DNA of 6,400 nucleotides from Thermoplasmata archaeon. Its GTDB lineage: Archaea; Thermoplasmatota; Thermoplasmata; Sysuiplasmatales; Sysuiplasmataceae. Shown here piece after piece: positions 6,206-6,400 of this stretch. Position numbers and translations under genes: made by a program. A model generated the notes under the pieces. That model did no database searches and had not been told where the DNA came from. It was given only the letters and a program-made list of their open reading frames with translations. The number at the start of each line of letters is the position of its first letter. Position 1 is the first letter of the stretch. The stretch spans positions 1 through 6,400 of the forward strand of contig JAKAPY010000101.1 of the NCBI GenBank assembly GCA_021811925.1, given 5' to 3'.

Positions 6206-6336
6206 AAAAGGAAGAGATTCGAAAAATGCTTCTCGACGGCATGCCTGATGCCGCTCAATCCTATCCGAGCGCAGGCGCCATGGACGCGGTGAATGGCGGC
6301 TGTCCGGTTGCAGCTTCAATTGAACCTGAATGCTGA
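6202..6336 (+). CDS. Doubtful 44-codon ORF overlapping the polB stop
   Basis: GTG at 6202 overlaps the polB stop as GTGA and has GAGG at 6191-6194 seven bases upstream, so it could be translated by coupling with polB. The peptide starts with a charged, helix-prone stretch (KKEEIRKMLLDGMPDA), but the remaining 27 residues are low in recognisable structure and end at TGA 6334-6336. I do not recognise a family. The beginning looks more gene-like than the end, so it may be a remnant of a longer gene broken by a frameshift or deletion, or a chance ORF. Confidence 0.3.
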   Translation: MKKEEIRKMLLDGMPDAAQSYPSAGAMDAVNGGCPVAASIEPEC

Positions 6337-6343
6337 AGCCTGC
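6310..6343 (+). other. Imperfect stem-loop downstream of polB
   Basis: Bases 6310-6318 (GCAGCTTCA) pair with 6334-6343 with a single bulged C at 6339, giving nine base pairs around a 15-base loop. The stop codon of the small ORF lies in the 3' arm. No T-run follows, so it does not look like a standard archaeal terminator. It could be a 3'-end structure of the polB transcript or chance. A competing perfect palindrome TTCAATTGAA sits at 6315-6324. Confidence 0.3.
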
Positions 6344-6385
6344 CCTTCCACAACCGGGCCGTTTGAGCATGTGGCGGTTGCCTCG

Positions 6386-6393
6386 TTTATACA
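6386..6393 (+). promoter_or_regulatory. TATA-box-like element at the right edge
   Basis: TTTATACA differs at one base from TTTATATA, a good archaeal box A, and is isolated in GC-rich DNA. If used rightward, transcription would start around 6414-6420, just outside the window, for an unseen downstream gene. The element could also be read on the other strand, but no convincing minus-strand gene lies to its left. Confidence 0.4.
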
Positions 6394-6400
6394 CATGCCA

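Noticed and set aside
6237..6253. CGGCAT-GCCTG-ATGCCG inverted repeat
   Set aside because: A six-base stem inside a possible coding region, with no T-run; likely chance in GC-rich sequence.
6202..6260. Resemblance of the small ORF's first residues (IRKMLLDGMPDA) to the N-terminus of BolA-like proteins
   Set aside because: The match is short, and no BolA core follows at the expected distance in any frame, so no assignment is made.
6110..6394. 94-residue minus-strand ORF at the right end
   Set aside because: Most of it is antisense to the conserved end of polB, its composition is rich in Arg, His and Pro as in shadow frames, and no family motif is visible.
6293..6400. Plus-strand ORF from ATG 6293 running off the window
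   Set aside because: Only 36 codons are visible, with no Shine-Dalgarno site and no recognised motif; the TATA-like element at 6386 inside it argues for non-coding sequence there.

Overview
The window is archaeal. It carries the C-terminal part of archaeal Pus10, ribosomal protein L21e, RNA polymerase subunit F (Rpb4), a COG1491/DUF655-type OB-fold protein and KsgA, in the co-directional order seen in many euryarchaeal genomes. These are followed by an archaeal/eukaryotic-type YchF-like GTPase with a TGS domain and a family B DNA polymerase. All genes lie on the + strand. Base composition is moderately GC-rich by eye. Gene starts use both Shine-Dalgarno motifs and an apparent leaderless TATA-box promoter. 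I think a Thermoplasmata-like euryarchaeon is the best guess, but that is inference from gene order and the general look of the proteins, and it is not proven by anything in the window.

Region by region: positions 1-487 hold the 3' end of pus10, which is cut by the window edge. Positions 481-2487 form a tightly packed information-processing operon. Its joins are ATGGTGA between pus10 and rpl21e, GTGA (or a 5-base gap) between rpl21e and rpoF, a 14-base gap with a Shine-Dalgarno site before DUF655, and ATGA between DUF655 and ksgA. Positions 2488-2533 are a short spacer with a Shine-Dalgarno site, then the GTPase runs 2534-3727. Positions 3728-3811 are an 84-base spacer with a GC-rich palindrome and a good TATA box. 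The TATA box is placed so that the polB transcript should begin at or next to its ATG at 3812. The polymerase ends at 6205. The last 195 bases hold only a doubtful 44-codon ORF, an imperfect hairpin and a TATA-like element at the right edge.

The genes cover related jobs: tRNA pseudouridylation (Pus10), ribosome structure (L21e), transcription (RpoF), 16S rRNA dimethylation (KsgA), a ribosome-associated-type GTPase and DNA replication or repair (PolB). No mobile element, CRISPR array, tRNA or rRNA was seen, and I find no convincing undescribed system.

The points most worth a second look are: (1) the DNA polymerase looks more like bacterial Pol II than like the Pyrococcus-type replicative PolB in its exonuclease and motif A/B surroundings, and has PIP-like peptides at its C-terminus; (2) the small ORF and hairpin just after polB; (3) the leaderless polB promoter with an upstream palindrome.
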